Assembly: GCA_002162795.1 (NCBI GenBank)
Contig: MAAY01000066.1
Span: forward strand, 93,787 to 133,274
Source of the DNA: Rhodobacterales bacterium 56_14_T64
GTDB taxonomy: Bacteria > Pseudomonadota > Alphaproteobacteria > Rhodobacterales > Rhodobacteraceae
Direction of reading: 5' to 3'
Length of the DNA: 39,488 nucleotides
Shown here: in pieces, positions 1-8,400 of the stretch
How positions within the stretch are numbered: the stretch's first letter is position 1
Layout of the letters: the number at the start of each line of letters is the position of its first letter
The notes under the pieces: model-generated
What the model was told of the DNA's origin: nothing
Seen by the model: the letters and a program-made list of their open reading frames with translations, nothing else
Database searches by the model: none
Made by a program: the position numbers and the translations under genes

Positions 1-1317
1 GTAACGCGACCGGGTGAATTTGTGGTCCATGATATCGATTGCTGCCAGCACGCGGTGAATGTCGGCGTCGTTGTCATCGAACTGAGCCGCGCGCTGGCAT
101 GACTCTTGCACCAAAGCAAACGTTGCGTCTTTGTCTTCGCACCAGCCATAGCCCCAGCCCTGCGCCAGAAGGCAGCCCCGCCACACATGGGCATGGGCAT
201 ATTCCGGATCCAATGCAATTGCGCGGTTGATCAGGTCCAGCGCTTTGGCGTTGTCCTCTCGACAGCTCCGGTGGTGTAGAACCTTGGCCATCAACACGCA
301 TTCATAGGCAGCTAGATTGCCCGGTTTCTTGCGCGCCGCTTGATCCTGCTGCAGGGCCTCAATTCGTCCTGGCAGGGTCGCAACAATGGCGGTTGTGATC
401 TCGTCCTGGATTGCAAAGACATCATCCAGAGTACGGTCATACTTTTCGGCCCAGATATGCGCGTCGTTGGCAGTGTCGATCAGCTGCACAGTCACCCGCA
501 ACCGCTGGCCGGATTTTCGCACGCTGCCCTCGACCAGATACTGCGCCCCCAGTTTTTCCCCCACATCGCGCAGATTGACCGCTTGGCCCTTGTAGACAAA
601 GGTCGAGTTACGCGAGATCACAAACAACTCGTGACGGCGACTTAGCTCGGTCAGAATATCTTCGGTCAGCCCGTCGACAAAGAATTCTTGTTCCGGGTCA
701 CCACTTAGGTTGTCAAAGGGCAGCACAGCGATCGACGGCTTCACGGCGCTACTGGTCGCGGTCGGCTGAGGGTCTTCTGCCGGAGTGTCGGTGACCAGAG
801 AACTGCCCAACTCAACCTGATAGGCATTCACCGGGCGTTTCATGTTTTTCAGGTGTTGCTCGCCCAAATTCTGAAACGAAAGATCCAGTCGCCCAGACAC
901 CTGATCAAACACCGCGCCTGAGATACAGATCTGACCAACCCCGGCCAGTTGTTCCAATCTGGCGGCGACATTCACGCCGTCGCCAAAAATGTCTCCGTCC
1001 TCAAAAATGATATCGCCCAGATTGATGCCAATGCGAAATTCAATGCGCTGATCGCTCGCAACATCGCGGTTTCGCCGTTTCATGGAGGTTTGAATTTTGA
1101 CCGCACATTGAACCGCATCCGATACGCTGGCGAATTCCACCAACATGCCGTCGCCGGTGGTTTTGATAATATGGCCACGGCTTTCCCCAATGGCGGGGTC
1201 CACCAGTTCCAGCCTATGGGTGCGCAAGCGGGCGATGGTTCCAGCCTCATCGGCCTGCATCAGGCGACTGTAGCCAACCATGTCGGCAGCAAGAACGGCG
1301 GCAAGTCGTTGTGTCAT
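1..1317 (-). CDS. Class III adenylate/guanylate cyclase with TolB-like and TPR C-terminal region (partial)
   Basis: Signalling enzyme predicted to make a cyclic nucleotide. The reading frame begins at ATG 1317 behind a GGGAGAAG ribosome site and stays open to base 1, so the C-terminus is missing. Residues 1-170 form a class III cyclase domain: AADMVGYS gives the first metal Asp (D12), KTTGDG gives the adenine-contacting Lys (K52) and second metal Asp (D56), and GDGVNVAARLE is the usual late motif. Residues 195-320 (start SIAVLPFDNLSGD) look like the TolB-like module that follows such cyclases, and from about 335 the sequence looks like TPR repeats. There is no transmembrane segment in the visible part, so it is probably cytoplasmic. 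It lies 63 bases after the methyltransferase stop on the same strand and may be cotranscribed. The family is clear; the effector and cyclic product are not. Confidence 0.9.
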   Translation of the reverse strand, partial: MTQRLAAVLAADMVGYSRLMQADEAGTIARLRTHRLELVDPAIGESRGHIIKTTGDGMLVEFASVSDAVQCAVKIQTSMKRRNRDVASDQRIEFRIGINLGDIIFEDGDIFGDGVNVAARLEQLAGVGQICISGAVFDQVSGRLDLSFQNLGEQHLKNMKRPVNAYQVELGSSLVTDTPAEDPQPTATSSAVKPSIAVLPFDNLSGDPEQEFFVDGLTEDILTELSRRHELFVISRNSTFVYKGQAVNLRDVGEKLGAQYLVEGSVRKSGQRLRVTVQLIDTANDAHIWAEKYDRTLDDVFAIQDEITTAIVATLPGRIEALQQDQAARKKPGNLAAYECVLMAKVLHHRSCREDNAKALDLINRAIALDPEYAHAHVWRGCLLAQGWGYGWCEDKDATFALVQESCQRAAQFDDNDADIHRVLAAIDIMDHKFTRSRY

Positions 1318-1380
1318 GCGCTTCTCCCAAGCCAATAGCATAACTGAAAACCGGCCGATTCTCTACGGTTGCCATTGTCG

Positions 1381-2199
1381 TCACACCGCAGCGGTCGCAG
1401 TTATAACATGGAACTGGATTTTGCCTTGGACAGGGCCATCGCCAAATCTGTCAGCAATCACCTGAGCGGCGCGATCAGTGATTTGATCCAGCAGCCCGGC
1501 ATCGCGGGAAACTATTTCGGCCCGTAAAGGAGTGCCCTGACAATAGGCAATCGCAGGATGCCGGGGGGAGGGGGCACGACTGACGTCAGTGCAGGTCTCA
1601 ATCTCCACCGATGAAAACCCGGCGGCCCGTAAATCGCTGCGGATCTGGGCGGTGTCATGATAGCCATGCGGCGTGCGGGCCAGAAACCGTGGTGGATCCT
1701 GCGCAAAGAACTCTGCGGCCACCTCGGTCACCAGATTGGCAAACTCGTTGTCCCGGATTTGATCCCAGACATTGAACACAAAATACCCGCCCGGTTTCAG
1801 AACCCGCTGCACCTGTAGATACCCCGCAACCCGGTCGGGAAAGAACATGGCGCCGTGCTGGCAGTGCACCACATCAAAACAGTCATCCTCAAACGGCAGG
1901 TCCAGTGCGTCCGCTTGCTGCCATTCAAGGTCATTTGGTTTGCTTTGGCGTTGCTTGGCGTGATCCAGCATCGCTGGATTAAGGTCCGTCACCACATAGC
2001 GGGTCTCGGCGGGCAGCATTGGCGCCAGCACGCGGGGCACCACGCCGCTCCCCGCTGCAATCTCCAGCACAAAAGCCGGAGCGCGGGCAGCAACGCGTTT
2101 GGCCAGATCCTCGGCACAGGCCGTGAAAATCAACGGGACCAGATAGGTGTCATAGAATTCCGGAATGGAACCGGTGAACTCCTTGTCGGTCTTGCGCAT
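1381..2199 (-). CDS. Class I SAM-dependent methyltransferase
   Basis: A 272-residue cytosolic methyltransferase of the Methyltransf_11/UbiE-like type. The SAM-binding glycine motif VLEIAAGSG lies at residues 44-52, followed by the acidic strand end TDLNPAML and the motif II/III segment DLPFEDDCFDVVHCQHG that is typical of this family. The substrate cannot be told from sequence. The start ATG is preceded by AAAGGAG about 7 bases upstream. It runs into the cyclase gene on the same strand after 63 bases. That pairing may only be a neighbour effect; nothing in the sequence links the methyl acceptor to cyclic nucleotide signalling. Confidence 0.85.
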   Translation of the reverse strand: MRKTDKEFTGSIPEFYDTYLVPLIFTACAEDLAKRVAARAPAFVLEIAAGSGVVPRVLAPMLPAETRYVVTDLNPAMLDHAKQRQSKPNDLEWQQADALDLPFEDDCFDVVHCQHGAMFFPDRVAGYLQVQRVLKPGGYFVFNVWDQIRDNEFANLVTEVAAEFFAQDPPRFLARTPHGYHDTAQIRSDLRAAGFSSVEIETCTDVSRAPSPRHPAIAYCQGTPLRAEIVSRDAGLLDQITDRAAQVIADRFGDGPVQGKIQFHVITATAAV

Positions 2200-2753
2200 C
2201 TTCGCTCTCCTTTGACGTCTGAGTATCGTTTCGTGGCGGTCCGCTTTGATGAGGATGATCTCACACCCTGGGTCGGCCCCAAATCAACCTGGGGCCCACA
2301 ACAACTGCCGATGTGGTCGATTTGCCCGCTCCTCCAGTGGAGCAGCCATTCGGCGCAGTATCGAATTGAGGCGACCGTTCGGAGTTTCACCGTCCGGGAG
2401 TTGGCCCGAACCTTAGTCCAACTTAGGCCGAAGTGCCCGATTCTACGCGAAGAGACCCAACGATTCGTCGATTCGTTAGCAATTTTGGTCCGGAATCTTA
2501 ATGATTGTGCTCGGCGCGTTAAGAACTTCGATCATATTTTATTGGTATTTGAAAAAAAATGTTAACGTTTGAGGCGGAATTTACGAGGAAAACCCCTGTT
2601 TTACTGGCATGTTGGGAAACAATAACCGGGGGGTTAGTAAATTGTTAAGACTGTCACAATCTGTCCATGAATTAGTCCATGCTTTGCAACATTGGGCCTC
2701 ATTCCAGCCCCACGCCTGAATGACGATGACGACGTGGGAATTTGGAGTGGTAG
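2200..2753. other. Gene-free region with a small stem-loop and an AT-rich promoter side
   Basis: These 554 bases separate two divergent genes and hold no convincing coding sequence. The half next to the methyltransferase is GC-rich and contains a perfect 7-base-arm stem-loop (GGCCCCA at 2275-2281, TGGGGCC at 2290-2296). From about 2480 the base composition becomes clearly AT-rich, which fits the promoter region of the protease gene. A small minus-strand frame (2130-2390) crosses into the methyltransferase gene out of frame and resembles no family I recognise. The GC-rich half could be a remnant or an interspersed element. Confidence 0.5.
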
Positions 2754-3467
2754 ATGAGACTTCTTTTAGGAGCGCTCGCGGCTTGCCTGATGTTGGCAAG
2801 TCCCGATGGCGCGACGGCGGGTGATCCGTCAAAAAGTGCCAGGGCCGTGCCTGGATGGGAAGCTGTTGGTCGGCTGAACATTGCAGGGCGGAACATGTGT
2901 ACCGGTGCATTGATTGCACCGAACCTGGTGCTGACGGCGGCACATTGTCTATACGACCAGACATCTGGTCGGGCCGTCAGGCCGTCGTCGATCATATTTG
3001 AAGCAGGCCTGAACGGACGACGGGTTAAGGCCGCACGAACGGTCACCAAAGTGGTGGTGCATCCTGACTACCAGTTCCGGCCAACTGGTCAGTCACAGAT
3101 TGGCCATGACATTGCCGTTCTGCGTCTGGACCGTCCAATCAGCAGCAGCGAAATCCAGCCATTCACAATGGCCGCCGCACCGGAACGGGGCGACGTTGTG
3201 GGGGTTCTGTCTTATACTTATGTCCAGAATACCAAGCCCAGACTCGAACAGCCCTGCCATGTCTTGGCGCGGCAGAGTGAAACACTGGTGATGTCCTGCC
3301 AAGTCGAGTTTGGCGCCTCGGGGGCTCCGGTGCTTTCCGTTATTCCCGGTTATGCACCACAGGTGGTCTCGGTGGTGTCTGCCAAGGCGGCAATGGGCAA
3401 CAGGCGTGTTTCTATCGGCACAACACTGGACCGAACGGTGCAGATGCTAATCCGCCGGGCGGGCTGA
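2754..3467 (+). CDS. Secreted trypsin-like serine protease (S1 family)
   Basis: A 237-residue extracytoplasmic protease. Residues 1-22 are a signal peptide (hydrophobic core, probable cleavage after ATA). The catalytic triad is visible: His64 in TAAHC, Asp119 in HDIAVLRL and Ser189 in GASGAP. The serine motif departs from the usual GDSGGP, with Ala in place of the Asp before serine and Ala in place of the second Gly. Cys49/Cys65 fit the conserved disulfide around the histidine, and Cys168/Cys182 could form a second. The length is short for the family, with no extra domain. The start has GGAG 6 bases before ATG. It converges on the type I secretion operon, but no direct link to it can be shown. 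Confidence 0.88.
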   Translation: MRLLLGALAACLMLASPDGATAGDPSKSARAVPGWEAVGRLNIAGRNMCTGALIAPNLVLTAAHCLYDQTSGRAVRPSSIIFEAGLNGRRVKAARTVTKVVVHPDYQFRPTGQSQIGHDIAVLRLDRPISSSEIQPFTMAAAPERGDVVGVLSYTYVQNTKPRLEQPCHVLARQSETLVMSCQVEFGASGAPVLSVIPGYAPQVVSVVSAKAAMGNRRVSIGTTLDRTVQMLIRRAG

Positions 3468-3510
3468 TACTTCGCCACTGCTGTCTACCGATGCTTCGTT
3501 TCATGACAGT

Positions 3511-3530
3511 CCGTATCCTTGGGGATGCGG
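3511..3530. terminator. Possible shared hairpin between convergent genes
   Basis: CCGTATCC and GGATGCGG form an 8-base stem (one G-T pair) around a TTGG loop, between the protease stop (3467) and the hlyD-type stop (3549). No T-run follows on either strand, so it is at best a weak or Rho-assisted terminator. Confidence 0.35.
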
Positions 3531-3548
3531 GCCGTTGCTCTGTCTGGC

Positions 3549-4718
3549 CTACGGCTCGCGAAAGGCCTCGCGGGATTTATAGAGCGGCTTGAGCAGGTAT
3601 TGCAGGATGGTCTTGGATCCGGTCTGCAATTCGGCAGTGGCGCGCATGCCGGGGCGGATTTCGATCGCTTGCTGGCGTTCGGTCAGGTCCGAGCGGTCAA
3701 CCCTGACGGTGACCCGGTAATAGGGTGGCGCGCGTGGATTGCGCTCGTCCTCAAAGGTGTCGGCCGAGATGAAATCCACCTTGCCTTTAAGAGTGCCATA
3801 GATGGTGTAGTCATAAGCCGATAACTTGATTGTTGCATCCTGACCGGGTTCAACACTGGCGATGTTTTCCGGTTTCACCCGCGCCTCGACAAACAGTTCT
3901 TCGCCCAGCGGGATGATTTCCAGGATCTCTTCGCCGGGGCGGATGACGCCGCCGATGGTGGTCACAGCCAGACTGTTGACGATGCCAGCCATGGGCGAGG
4001 TGATCACAGTGCGGTCCAACTGATCCTGCGCCAGCCGCAGATCCTGCCTGCGCGAGGTCAGGTCCTGCAAGGTCTGAGAATACTCTTCGGCCAATTCCAA
4101 TTCGCCCTGAGTGCCGATTTCATTGTACTTCAGCCGCGCGTCACTGACCGCCTGTTTGGACCGGTTGACCTCGATTAGAGCAACAATTTTCTTTTTGTAC
4201 AGCTGTTCCATATTGGTCAGCTCGTCTTGTAACTGGTCCAGAATTTCGCGCGCCCCATCACGGCGGCCGACAAAATTGGTCTGGCGCGCATTCAGTAGTG
4301 CTTTTTCCGAGGCCAGAGTGCTGGGGGATCGTTGGGCCAACTCGTCAGGCACCAAAAAATCATAAGCCCCCTCCATCTCGGCCTCTACCCGGTGGCGGCG
4401 GATTTCCAGTGCATCAATCTGATCCTGCAAGTCATCCTTGGCGGCGCGGAACTTGGTATCTTGTAAGCGGGCCAGCACCTGACCGGCGGTAACAGTGTCG
4501 CCTTGTCGCACAGACAGCTCAGCCAGAATGCCACCCTCAAGGTTCTGTACGATTTGTGATCGTGATGAGGACACAACTTCGCCGTCAGCGCGGACAATCT
4601 CGTCCACCCAGGCCACAGCGGCCCAGACCAGGAACACAATCAAGGCCAGCGCCACAAGGTAGATGATCCGGCTGGCCCCCCGGGTCGAGGCGGCAAGATC
4701 GTCTTCGGCCTGGCTCAT
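3549..4718 (-). CDS. HlyD-family type I secretion membrane-fusion protein
   Basis: Periplasmic adaptor (389 residues) that bridges the inner-membrane ABC exporter and the outer-membrane channel. One transmembrane helix lies at about residues 18-38, followed by the split lipoyl motif VQNLEGGILAELSVRQGD (57-74). A long charged helical hairpin runs from about 90 to 240, and a beta-rich C-terminal half contains the second lipoyl half (VITSPMAGIVNSLAV) and the family ending RPGMRATAELQTG. Length is typical of PrtE/LapC-type adaptors. Its ATG overlaps the exporter stop by 4 bases (ATGA), so the two are translationally coupled. It is the last gene of the operon. Confidence 0.95.
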   Translation of the reverse strand: MSQAEDDLAASTRGASRIIYLVALALIVFLVWAAVAWVDEIVRADGEVVSSSRSQIVQNLEGGILAELSVRQGDTVTAGQVLARLQDTKFRAAKDDLQDQIDALEIRRHRVEAEMEGAYDFLVPDELAQRSPSTLASEKALLNARQTNFVGRRDGAREILDQLQDELTNMEQLYKKKIVALIEVNRSKQAVSDARLKYNEIGTQGELELAEEYSQTLQDLTSRRQDLRLAQDQLDRTVITSPMAGIVNSLAVTTIGGVIRPGEEILEIIPLGEELFVEARVKPENIASVEPGQDATIKLSAYDYTIYGTLKGKVDFISADTFEDERNPRAPPYYRVTVRVDRSDLTERQQAIEIRPGMRATAELQTGSKTILQYLLKPLYKSREAFREP

Positions 4719-7021
4719 TTCTTCTCGCCAGCAGCAAGATGCGCCAACACCTGATCACGCGGCCCGTCCACCACCATGCGCCCGGCCTGCAAGATCAGGG
4801 TACGGTTGGTCAGCGACAGGATGGGCATCCGATGGGTGGCAATAATGGCGGTGCGACCCTGCAACCAGCTCTCTAAGCGGCTGACCAGGGTCCGCTCCAA
4901 CGTCTGATCCAGCGCCGCGGTCGGTTCATCCAGCAACACAATTGACGGGTCGTGTAGCCACAGCCGGGCCCAGCCGATGGACTGACGCTGACCGATTGAC
5001 AAGCCACCGCCGCCGTCGCAGATCTGCAGGTCCAACCCCTTGTGGTGGCCGCGTACATAGGCACCAAGACCGGCAAAATCCAAAGCACTGAGCAGGCGCT
5101 CGTCGTTGCGCTCCATCTGGTTCAGGTTCAGGTTATCGCGCAAAGACCCAGAGAACAGTCGCACATCCTGGCTGAGATAGCCGATGTTGCGACGCAGGTC
5201 GCGTGGATCGATCTGCGCCATGTCGGTGCCGTCCAGCATCACCCGACCACGGTCAGGGGCATAGAGGCCCGACAACACCTTGAGCAGGGTCGACTTCCCA
5301 GATCCATTGGCCCCCAGCACCGCAATACGCTGACCTGGAGTGATGGCAATACCCGGCACATCCAGAGTGGGTGCGCCGTCGTCGTCATAGCGGTATTCAA
5401 CTTCGCGCAGCTCGAACTTCCCTTGCAGGGTCTGGCGGCGCAGATAGGATCGGCCCGCCTCTTTTTCCTGTGGGGCCAAGGCAATCGCATCCAGCGCCTC
5501 TAGCGCAGCCTTGACGTTGCTCCAGCGCGCCATGGTGCCGGCAAACTGTGTCAGCGGCGCCAGCGTGCGGCTGGTTAGGATGCCGGTGGCGATAATGGTG
5601 CCGACGGTGAACTCGCCGGCAAACACCATGAAGGTGCCCACCACAACAGCGGCGATATAGGTGACCTGCTGTACGCCCTGCGACCAATAGGTCAGCGCAC
5701 TGGACAGGCGGCGTTGCTCCGTCGAGGACTGCGACGACAGCGCGTTCAACTCGTCCCACACCCGCAGCATACGCTCTTCACCACGTTGGGATTTCAGAGT
5801 GTCGAGCTCGCTCACCACCTCGTGCAGCAGACGCCCGGCCTTGGCATTGGCACCTTGGGTTTGCCGGGTCAGCGCGATCATCTTTTTCTGCATGAAATAG
5901 GCAGGCAGCAGCATCAGGATGCCACCCAGCACCAAGAGCCAGACAATGGGCCCAGCGATCGAGGCAACCAGCAGCAGGAACACCAGGATAAACGGCACGT
6001 CGGCCAGGGTGGCTATGGTGGACGAGGTAAAGAATTCGCGCACCGAGCTGAATTCGCGCATCACGGCAAACAGGCCCGAGGGTGGCAGCGGTTTCTTGTC
6101 GGACCGCATCCCGATCAGCCGTTGCATCAGGTTGCGCTGTACTGACAGCTCGATTTGGCGACCTGCGGCGTCCGTCAGACGGGCGCGGGCCAGTTTCAGG
6201 GTGGCCTCCAGTCCGATGGCCAGAAAGGCGCCGATCGCCAGTACCCACAGGGTTGCTTGCGATTGATGGGGGATCACCCGGTCATAGACCTGCAAGGAGA
6301 ACAGTGCCACGGACACGGCCAACAGGTTGGACACCAGCGACCCCAGCATGATCTCACCCACCTGACGGCGGTATTTGGGGAACTCCCCCCAGAACCAGTG
6401 ATCATTTGCCAGCTTTGGGGTATGGCGCGCGGCCATCTGTTTCAATGAGGCACGCCCGGTCAACGTGGTGCCACTGAACACCGGCGCAAAATCGCTGACC
6501 GGCACCTCGGCGCGATTGTCGGGGCAGGTGGTGTCAAAGATGGTCAGGACATCATCACTCTGCGACAGCACCAACACACATTGGCCACCGCGCATCATGG
6601 TCATCGCTGGCCAGGCCTCGGGGTGGATCTGAACGTTGTGACTAATCTTGGGTAAAATGCCGGTGGTTTCCAACGCCTTGGCCAGCAGATCTAGCGAGAC
6701 CTCGCCGGGGCTATTGGTCCACAGGTATTCGCTCAAGTCACTAATCGGCACTTCGGTGCCCTTGAGCCCAGCCAAGGTTGAAATCAGCGTGGCGCGGTGT
6801 TCGATACGGGCAGAGGTGCCCTCGATCAGCGCATTGACCTCTTGGCCGTCCGGGATGTCTGCCTGAAGCGCGGGTTGCTGATTTGCCACTGGCTGATTGG
6901 TGGAGAAGGGTTTGGCGCGTCCCATTGTCAGCGTGACCGCTTTGGTCAGTTTCACTACGCCTGCGCCACCCGCAATGATCTTATCCTTGGCAGATGGTTT
7001 TTGATCCTCAAAATCGGTCAA
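4715..7021 (-). CDS. Type I secretion ABC exporter with degenerate C39-like domain (LapB type)
   Basis: Inner-membrane ATPase/permease of 768 residues. Residues 75-200 match the position of a C39-peptidase-like domain but carry no catalytic Cys in a Q-x4-DCG context, so this is probably a substrate-docking domain, not a protease. Membrane segments span about 225-480. The ATPase domain has Walker A GANGSGKS (570-577), signature LSIGQ (674-678), Walker B IVLLDEP (694-700) and His730. The start codon is TTG at 7021, overlapping the tolC-type stop as TTGA with GGAG 7 bases upstream; ATGs just upstream are out of frame and end at once. The first 60 residues are an unusually long polar N-terminal extension. 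Confidence 0.94.
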   Translation of the reverse strand: MTDFEDQKPSAKDKIIAGGAGVVKLTKAVTLTMGRAKPFSTNQPVANQQPALQADIPDGQEVNALIEGTSARIEHRATLISTLAGLKGTEVPISDLSEYLWTNSPGEVSLDLLAKALETTGILPKISHNVQIHPEAWPAMTMMRGGQCVLVLSQSDDVLTIFDTTCPDNRAEVPVSDFAPVFSGTTLTGRASLKQMAARHTPKLANDHWFWGEFPKYRRQVGEIMLGSLVSNLLAVSVALFSLQVYDRVIPHQSQATLWVLAIGAFLAIGLEATLKLARARLTDAAGRQIELSVQRNLMQRLIGMRSDKKPLPPSGLFAVMREFSSVREFFTSSTIATLADVPFILVFLLLVASIAGPIVWLLVLGGILMLLPAYFMQKKMIALTRQTQGANAKAGRLLHEVVSELDTLKSQRGEERMLRVWDELNALSSQSSTEQRRLSSALTYWSQGVQQVTYIAAVVVGTFMVFAGEFTVGTIIATGILTSRTLAPLTQFAGTMARWSNVKAALEALDAIALAPQEKEAGRSYLRRQTLQGKFELREVEYRYDDDGAPTLDVPGIAITPGQRIAVLGANGSGKSTLLKVLSGLYAPDRGRVMLDGTDMAQIDPRDLRRNIGYLSQDVRLFSGSLRDNLNLNQMERNDERLLSALDFAGLGAYVRGHHKGLDLQICDGGGGLSIGQRQSIGWARLWLHDPSIVLLDEPTAALDQTLERTLVSRLESWLQGRTAIIATHRMPILSLTNRTLILQAGRMVVDGPRDQVLAHLAAGEKK

Positions 7022-8316
7022 ATTGCATCTCCATCCGCCAGGATGCCAAGATCACGGGCCAGTTCCAGCTGGATCAGCACAACTTCGTATTTTGCATCAA
7101 TATGGGCCTGCTCGCGCTGCACCCATTCTTCGTAGATCGACACCACATCCAGCACCGAGCGCTGGCCAGCATCAAACTGGGACTGAAACAGCTGATAGGT
7201 TTCGCGGCTGCTGCGGGCTAGGGCGGCGGCTTCGCCTTCTTGACGACGGAATGAGGTCAGCCGTTGGGTCTGGCGACTATAGTTGCGGCGTGCGTCTTCT
7301 TCGGCCTCGGCGACCTGGCGTTCAGCGGTCTCGCGGGCGGATTCAATGGCTTTTAGCAGGGCAGGGGTGCCCAGTCCCAGCGGCGTCGCCAGGTCCAGCG
7401 TCAGCCCGGCGCCGGACCCTTCATTAGTAGCACTTCCGGATGCCGAGATCTGCGGCAGCAGTCCGGCCCGTTCGACCTTGGTCTGCGCGACAGTGCGAGT
7501 GGCTTCGGCGTTGGCTTTTAAAACAGTCAGGAAACTGGTGCTGTCCAGCGGTGTGCCCAGGCTCAACCTCGTTGGAGCAGTAGCAAACTCTTGTCCAGTC
7601 ATCGCCTTCAACTCGGCGCGCGAGGTGGCCGCAGCTTCATGTGCCGTGGCCCGAGCTGACCGCATGCCGTCGATCTTGCTTTGCACCACTCGCAGATCGG
7701 CGCGGTCCGAGATGCCGCCTTCGACCCGGCCACTGACGACCCGGTTGAATTCCTGCATCTGGCCTAGGGCACGACTGCCAAGGGCCGCCTTTTCGTCGCC
7801 GCGTAGGGCGGCCACATACAGTGCCACCGCAGTCTCGACCCGGTTGTTCATATCAATCGACAGGTTGACGGCGGCGACTTCGACATCCGCCGCAGCAAAT
7901 TCGCGTTCTGCTTTGCGGCGACCGTTATCAAACAGCACTTGCTCGATCAGAATTCCAGCCACCAGATCGCCCAGATCAGTCAGGCTGACCGAAGGACCAA
8001 GGGTTGGCAGCCAGTTCTTCAGGCTGGCTTCGGCGCGCAGTTTTGCACTGGTCAGCTCGGCCTCAGAGGACCGAGAGGAGGCATCCAGTGCAGCCGTGCT
8101 AACGGTGTCATAGGTGCTGCCGTCCTCCAGCAGGGAACGGCGGTCCAGCAGGGTGGCAATCACCTGTGACCCCTGTTCGCTGTCGGTTTGGGTAAAGCTG
8201 CTGGCCGAGGCTGCATCTACTGCTTCGTCAGAGGAATTCAGAAATGGAAACGGTTCTGCACAGGCAGACAGGCTGCATAACAGTGCAATCGCGCTGATAT
8301 GTCGTCCCAATAGCAT
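7018..8316 (-). CDS. TolC-family outer membrane efflux lipoprotein of the type I secretion system
   Basis: Outer-membrane channel subunit (432 residues). The N-terminus has a type II signal peptide with lipobox LSAC (Cys19), so the mature protein is probably a lipoprotein, as in many OEP-family channels. The rest is rich in long amphipathic helices with two related halves, matching the TolC alpha-barrel fold (e.g. ESARETAERQVAEAEEDARR and QSQFDAGQRSVLDVVSIYEE). It follows the adhesin gene after 84 bases and overlaps the exporter gene by 4 bases. Its place between adhesin and exporter suggests a dedicated channel for that adhesin. Confidence 0.92.
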   Translation of the reverse strand: MLLGRHISAIALLCSLSACAEPFPFLNSSDEAVDAASASSFTQTDSEQGSQVIATLLDRRSLLEDGSTYDTVSTAALDASSRSSEAELTSAKLRAEASLKNWLPTLGPSVSLTDLGDLVAGILIEQVLFDNGRRKAEREFAAADVEVAAVNLSIDMNNRVETAVALYVAALRGDEKAALGSRALGQMQEFNRVVSGRVEGGISDRADLRVVQSKIDGMRSARATAHEAAATSRAELKAMTGQEFATAPTRLSLGTPLDSTSFLTVLKANAEATRTVAQTKVERAGLLPQISASGSATNEGSGAGLTLDLATPLGLGTPALLKAIESARETAERQVAEAEEDARRNYSRQTQRLTSFRRQEGEAAALARSSRETYQLFQSQFDAGQRSVLDVVSIYEEWVQREQAHIDAKYEVVLIQLELARDLGILADGDAI

Positions 8317-8363
8317 TCCGCCCTCTTGCCCGTATTGCCCGTGTTGTCACAGACGATTTGTTG

Positions 8364-8394
8364 GGCCTGGCTGCACAGTGCGTGCCGCCAGGCC
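8364..8394 (-). other. Intercistronic stem-loop between adhesin and secretion genes
   Basis: A perfect 8-base inverted repeat (GGCCTGGC / GCCAGGCC, 15-base loop) lies directly after the adhesin stop codon and before the tolC-type gene. No T-run follows on the minus strand. It could lower read-through or protect adhesin mRNA, giving more adhesin than transporter. Confidence 0.5.
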
Positions 8395-8400
8395 AGTAGA

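Noticed and set aside
2130-2390. 86-residue minus-strand frame before the methyltransferase
   Set aside because: It overlaps the methyltransferase gene out of frame, has no ribosome site or family I know; kept only as an unexplained segment.
6420-6800. Active C39 peptidase domain in the exporter
   Set aside because: The domain lacks the catalytic Cys, and the adhesin has no double-glycine leader.
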